NCBI GenBank assembly: GCA_023458035.1
Contig: JAEXAX010000012.1
Location: forward strand, 1 to 5,325
DNA: 5,325 nucleotides
Source: Bacillota bacterium
GTDB taxonomy: Bacteria; Bacillota; Clostridia; Lachnospirales; Lachnospiraceae
Direction: 5' to 3'
Shown here: positions 4,841 through 5,325 of the stretch, piece by piece
Position numbering within the stretch: the stretch's first letter is position 1
Layout: every line of letters begins with the position of its first letter
The notes under the pieces: generated by a model
What the model was told of the DNA's origin: nothing
Database searches by the model: none
Seen by the model: only the letters and a program-made list of their open reading frames with translations
Position numbers and translations under genes: made by a program

Positions 4841-5325
4841 ATGAAGATGTTTAAGAAGCTGCTGGGAACACATAGTCAGCGCGAATTAAAGATTATTAAA
4901 AAGAAGATCGATGCCATCGAGGCACTGCGTCCGAAGATGCAAGCCTTAACAGATGAAGAGATGCGCGCCAAAACAGACGAGTTTAAGGAAAGGCTGCAGA
5001 AGGGTGAGACCCTGGATGACCTGCTGGTGGAAGCCTTCGCTTTGGTTCGTGAGGCTGCTGTCCGCAGCATCGGCATGGAGCCGTATCGCGTGCAGCTGAT
5101 CGGTGGTATGATCCTGCATCAGGGGCGTATTGCGGAGATGCGTACCGGTGAAGGTAAGACCTTGGTATCGACCCTGCCGGCGTACCTAAATGCGTTGGAA
5201 GGAAAGGGCGTTCATATCGTAACGGTCAATGATTACCTGGCAGAGCGTGATGCGAAGTGGATGGGAGATGTTCACCGCTTCCTCGGTCTGACTGTCGGCG
5301 TGGTATTAAATGAGATGAATAATGA
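4841..5325 (+). CDS. secA: Preprotein translocase ATPase SecA, N-terminal part (runs off window)
   Basis: The first 161 residues of SecA, the cytosolic motor ATPase that pushes preproteins through SecYEG at the membrane. Residues 1-75 match the SecA N-terminal helices (LRPKMQALTDEEMRAKTDEF, then KGETLDDLL). Next come GMEPYRVQLIGG, with the Q-motif-like Q85, and LHQGRIAEMRTGEGKT, whose Walker A ends at K106-T107. PAYLNALEGKGVHIVTVNDYLAERDA is the next helicase motif of nucleotide-binding domain 1. Walker B, the preprotein cross-linking domain and the C-terminus lie beyond the window; full SecA is usually 800-900 residues. The ATG at 4841 is set by AAGGAG (4828-4833), 7 nt upstream. It is divergent from gdhA with its own promoter. 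Nothing odd in the visible part. Confidence 0.97.
   Translation, partial: MKMFKKLLGTHSQRELKIIKKKIDAIEALRPKMQALTDEEMRAKTDEFKERLQKGETLDDLLVEAFALVREAAVRSIGMEPYRVQLIGGMILHQGRIAEMRTGEGKTLVSTLPAYLNALEGKGVHIVTVNDYLAERDAKWMGDVHRFLGLTVGVVLNEMNN

Noticed and set aside
1..5325. CRISPR array, tRNA, rRNA, toxin-antitoxin or defence system
   Set aside because: No regularly spaced repeats, tRNA-like folds, rRNA segments or defence-type genes are visible.

Overview
The window looks like a chromosomal segment of a Gram-positive anaerobe of the Bacillota, probably class Clostridia. The evidence is a Tn916/Tn1549-type integrase, a protein with C-terminal cell-wall-binding repeats, a hexameric glutamate dehydrogenase, a Clostridia-like SecA N-terminus and strong AGGAGG-type ribosome binding sites. 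Placement below class is not supported.

Region 1 (about 1-1475) is the integrase-proximal end of an integrative and conjugative element (ICE) of the Tn916/Tn1549 family. The first 26 bases encode the last residues of an excisionase (xis). An intergenic region of about 75 bp follows, with an extended -10 promoter, a perfect 9-bp inverted repeat bracketing that promoter, and a hairpin covering the integrase ribosome binding site. A complete tyrosine recombinase gene (int) comes next, then an AT-rich element end with two direct copies of TTTACTACTT, as expected for integrase arm-binding sites, and a 10-bp palindromic hairpin.

Region 2 (about 1475-3051) is the 3' part of a large surface-protein gene that the element appears to have cut. 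Reading frame and base composition change abruptly near 1475-1490. What remains has a domain of unknown type, two bacterial Ig-like domains, a helical segment and two 78-residue cell-wall-binding units, but no signal peptide. The missing N-terminal part may have been a carbohydrate-active enzyme; that is inference.

Region 3 (3052-4530) holds a long hairpin terminator with an A-tract and a T-tract, serving two convergent genes, and then gdhA on the minus strand. The gdhA start is fixed by a strong Shine-Dalgarno at 4530, not by the more upstream TTG. Region 4 (4531-4840) is a divergent promoter region. It has a near-consensus gdhA promoter with a perfect TTGTC-N5-GACAA palindrome at the transcription start and alternative leader hairpins, plus an extended -10 promoter facing secA. 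Region 5 (4841-5325) is the 5' end of secA, running off the window.

The genes do not form one pathway: two housekeeping genes sit beside a surface-protein gene broken by an ICE. The least explained signal is the pair of mutually exclusive RNA structures between xis and int, which could make int translation depend on whether the message comes from read-through of xis or from the local promoter.
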